Of a DNA stretch of 25,467 nucleotides, positions 23,868-25,467 are shown one piece after another. Origin of the DNA: a bacterium (GTDB lineage Bacteria > CSSED10-310 > JAJRTK01); the NCBI GenBank assembly GCA_024278345.1, contig JAJRTK010000129.1, positions 1-25,467 on the forward strand, written 5' to 3'. A program made the translations under genes and the position numbers. Position 1 is the first letter of the stretch. Each line of letters starts with the position of its first letter. The notes beneath the pieces were generated by a model that saw only the letters and a program-made list of their open reading frames with translations, did not search any database and was not told the origin of the DNA.

Positions 23868-25070
23868 TTGCCCCATTCCCCCAATAACCGCGATCCCTTC
23901 CTCCCCCACAAGCATCCAGCGCCGCACCACTGGTGGCTCCCATTTGCTTCTCTTGGCCGCAAGGGCCAAGGGCCGCTCTCTCTTCGTTTTCACGCCTACT
24001 GGATCGGCCTCGCCCTTTGCCTTGTGACAACGGCCACCCCTCTCCGGGCCGAGGTCGAAAGCCAGATCCGCGGGGAAATCCGAAGCCGCCTCGCACTCTT
24101 TTCACCCATCCACGGCGACAACTGGGCGCTGGAACTCCGGGCCCGGCCCGAGCTCGTCGTCTTCCTTACCCAGGATCTCTCCGCGACGGTCACCGTCCGG
24201 GGCCAAAGAAATCTGGGCCGCGGAGCGGATCTCCTGGGCGACGGCGATTTTACCCTGGATCGCGCCTTTATTGATCTCCGCCTTGGCCAATGGGACCTTC
24301 GCCTGGGCCGACAGTCCGTCAACTTCGGCTCGGCTCTTATATGGAATCCCATCGACCTCGTGGACTCCAATATCCCCCTGGACTTTGACATCGTCAAAAA
24401 CGGCGTCGATGCGATCCGCGCATCCTACTCCCTTTCATCGACAGCCAGTTTGACCGGCCTGATGGCCTTCCCGGAGGACTCGGTCCTCTCCATGATCAAG
24501 GCGGATCTCTTGCTGGGAAGTGCCGATATCTCCCTGCTCGCCGTCGATGATCGAGTAGCCGGCGCCTGGGTCTTGGGGCTGGATCTCAAGGGGGATCTCG
24601 GGGTCGGCTATTGGTTGGAGGGCGCGGCCCATTTCCCGGAAAAAGGCGCCGCTTACCAGGACTTCGTCGTGGGACTTGACTACTCCTGGCCTCTCTTCGA
24701 CCGGCTCTACCTGGCTCTCCAGTTCCACCGCGACGGCTCTGGCGGCACCGGAGTCGATAATTACGACTACGGTGGCCTCATCACCGGTCGAAAGGGATTT
24801 CTTGCCAGGGACTACGCCTCCATCCTCTCCAGCTTGGTGATCAAGGAAATCAATACCCTGAACGGCAGCCTCATCTACAATCTCGACGACGACAGCTACA
24901 TCACCACCCTTAGCGGGAGCCGCTACTTCTTCGAGAACCTCCTCGCGTCGGTCAGAGTCAGCCTCTTCCGAGGCTCGGGACCCGGAGAGTTCAACCCCGT
25001 GGAGGGTCACCCTCTGGAAGGGCTCCAGCCCACAGAAAGCTACGAGCTTTGGCTGGAGTGGCGATTCTAG
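23868..25070 (+). CDS. Porin-like outer-membrane beta-barrel protein
   Basis: The protein has about 400 residues. A signal-peptide core (FHAYWIGLALCLVTTATPLRA) is followed by a predicted mature start near EVESQIRGE (about 24050). The rest is alternating amphipathic strands: LRLGRQSVNFGSALIWNPIDLVD resembles the strand-turn motif of porin-like barrels in which a GRQ strand precedes a WNPxD loop, and the protein ends in WLEWRF with a terminal aromatic residue. The transported substrate is unknown. The start is uncertain. The only in-frame ATG (23703) gives a long Pro-rich leader with no ribosome site, whereas the TTG at 23868 has AAGGA (23858-23862) five bases upstream. Even so, the n-region is about 45 residues, unusually long. 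The 196 bp after the Rrf2 gene shows no other gene. Confidence 0.78.
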   Translation: MPHSPNNRDPFLPHKHPAPHHWWLPFASLGRKGQGPLSLRFHAYWIGLALCLVTTATPLRAEVESQIRGEIRSRLALFSPIHGDNWALELRARPELVVFLTQDLSATVTVRGQRNLGRGADLLGDGDFTLDRAFIDLRLGQWDLRLGRQSVNFGSALIWNPIDLVDSNIPLDFDIVKNGVDAIRASYSLSSTASLTGLMAFPEDSVLSMIKADLLLGSADISLLAVDDRVAGAWVLGLDLKGDLGVGYWLEGAAHFPEKGAAYQDFVVGLDYSWPLFDRLYLALQFHRDGSGGTGVDNYDYGGLITGRKGFLARDYASILSSLVIKEINTLNGSLIYNLDDDSYITTLSGSRYFFENLLASVRVSLFRGSGPGEFNPVEGHPLEGLQPTESYELWLEWRF

Positions 25071-25379
25071 ACCCTCGGCCCCGGCGCGCTCCATGGCGAA
25101 CTCGATTTCGGCAAGAGATTCCTTGCAAGGCGAGTGCATCGCTCTTGGAATTTCAAGCGAACGTGCGACTGGGCGATGGTTTTGCTTTTTTTTCAAGAGA
25201 TTTGACAGGCTTTCACTTGCACCTCCGCGCAATGCCCCTCTCGGCCGCGAAGGGCGAAGGCTGCTGCATAGGTACCCCAAAACATGCATCAGGTCGAGAA
25301 TCATGACCAGATGAATGCCACGCCTCTTGGCTTCCGCATCGCTCGGAGGATCACGCCGTGCGTTACCCGAAGGTGGTCC
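25071..25379. other. Gene-free stretch after the porin-like gene
   Basis: No reading frame here has convincing codon bias or family motifs. There is a T-run (about 25186-25195) without a strong preceding stem, so a terminator cannot be called. A TTGACA-like hexamer near 25202 lacks a matching -10 box. The open frame on the minus strand (24435-25433) is a shadow of the porin-like gene. Confidence 0.4.
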
Positions 25380-25433
25380 GGGGATTCCATCCCCTGGCAG
25401 GGCTTCGCCCTGCACCCACCAGGGAGCACGCAA
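25380..25433. repeat. Tandem GC hairpins at the right edge
   Basis: GGGGAT-TCC-ATCCCC (25380-25394) is followed immediately by GCAGGGC-TTC-GCCCTGC (25397-25413), then ACCCACCAGGGAGC. The last part is a degenerate copy of the CCAGGGAGC arm seen at 61-69, followed by GGACCC as at 79-84. The style (three-base loops, ACCCAC linkers) matches the array at 10-80. A further small stem, GTTGC with GCAAC (25440-25457), lies beyond. Function is unknown. Confidence 0.55.
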
Positions 25434-25467
25434 GGACCCGTTGCAATGAAAAGCAACGAGTTCCCCA

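Noticed and set aside
24435-25433. 332-residue open frame on the minus strand opposite the porin-like gene
   Set aside because: The plus-strand frame has a signal peptide and barrel-like strands; the antisense frame begins within the right-edge hairpin repeats.

Overview
The window is about 25.5 kb of GC-rich DNA with strongly GC-biased third codon positions and little intergenic space. It comes from a diderm (Gram-negative-type) bacterium. Outer-membrane biogenesis proteins (a TamA/BamA-like barrel protein and TamB), two further predicted outer-membrane barrels, a GatCAB-type amidotransferase and a large Ser/Thr kinase with a TolB-like domain and TPR repeats suggest an Acidobacteriota-like or similar deep-branching lineage. 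That placement is inference only: no rRNA or other decisive marker is present.

Layout. 1-998: a hairpin-rich non-coding stretch (10-111), another strong hairpin (267-292), and a region that looks like a frameshifted gene remnant (about 295-837). 999-1544 (+): a membrane-anchored TlpA-type thioredoxin. 1583-9000 (-): a two-gene unit in which tamB comes first and overlaps by ATGA a tamA/bamA-like gene with about seven POTRA-like domains. 9186-11666 (+): a response-regulator protein carrying a histidine-kinase dimerisation domain but no ATPase domain, then a DUF885 metallopeptidase-like protein. 11673-21794 (-): read 5'->3' on the minus strand, a fusion of an atypical kinase-like domain with a BamA-type barrel, a membrane Ser/Thr kinase with TPRs, gatA, gatB and a small TPR protein. 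21959-25070 (+): a PAP2-family phosphatase, an Rrf2-type iron-sulfur-like regulator and a porin-like outer-membrane protein. 25071-25467: no gene, ending in tandem GC hairpins of the same style as those at the left edge.

How the genes fit together. Much of the window concerns the cell envelope: TamB/TamA for lipid transport or outer-membrane protein insertion, TlpA for periplasmic thiol chemistry, PAP2 for lipid phosphate removal, and two other barrels. The most unusual locus is 15515-21794. There a secreted kinase-like/outer-membrane-barrel fusion lies 16 bp upstream of a transmembrane Ser/Thr kinase, with gatA only 63 bp further on. This is a candidate envelope phosphorylation or signalling pair next to housekeeping genes. 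All functions are read from sequence motifs; no database search was run.
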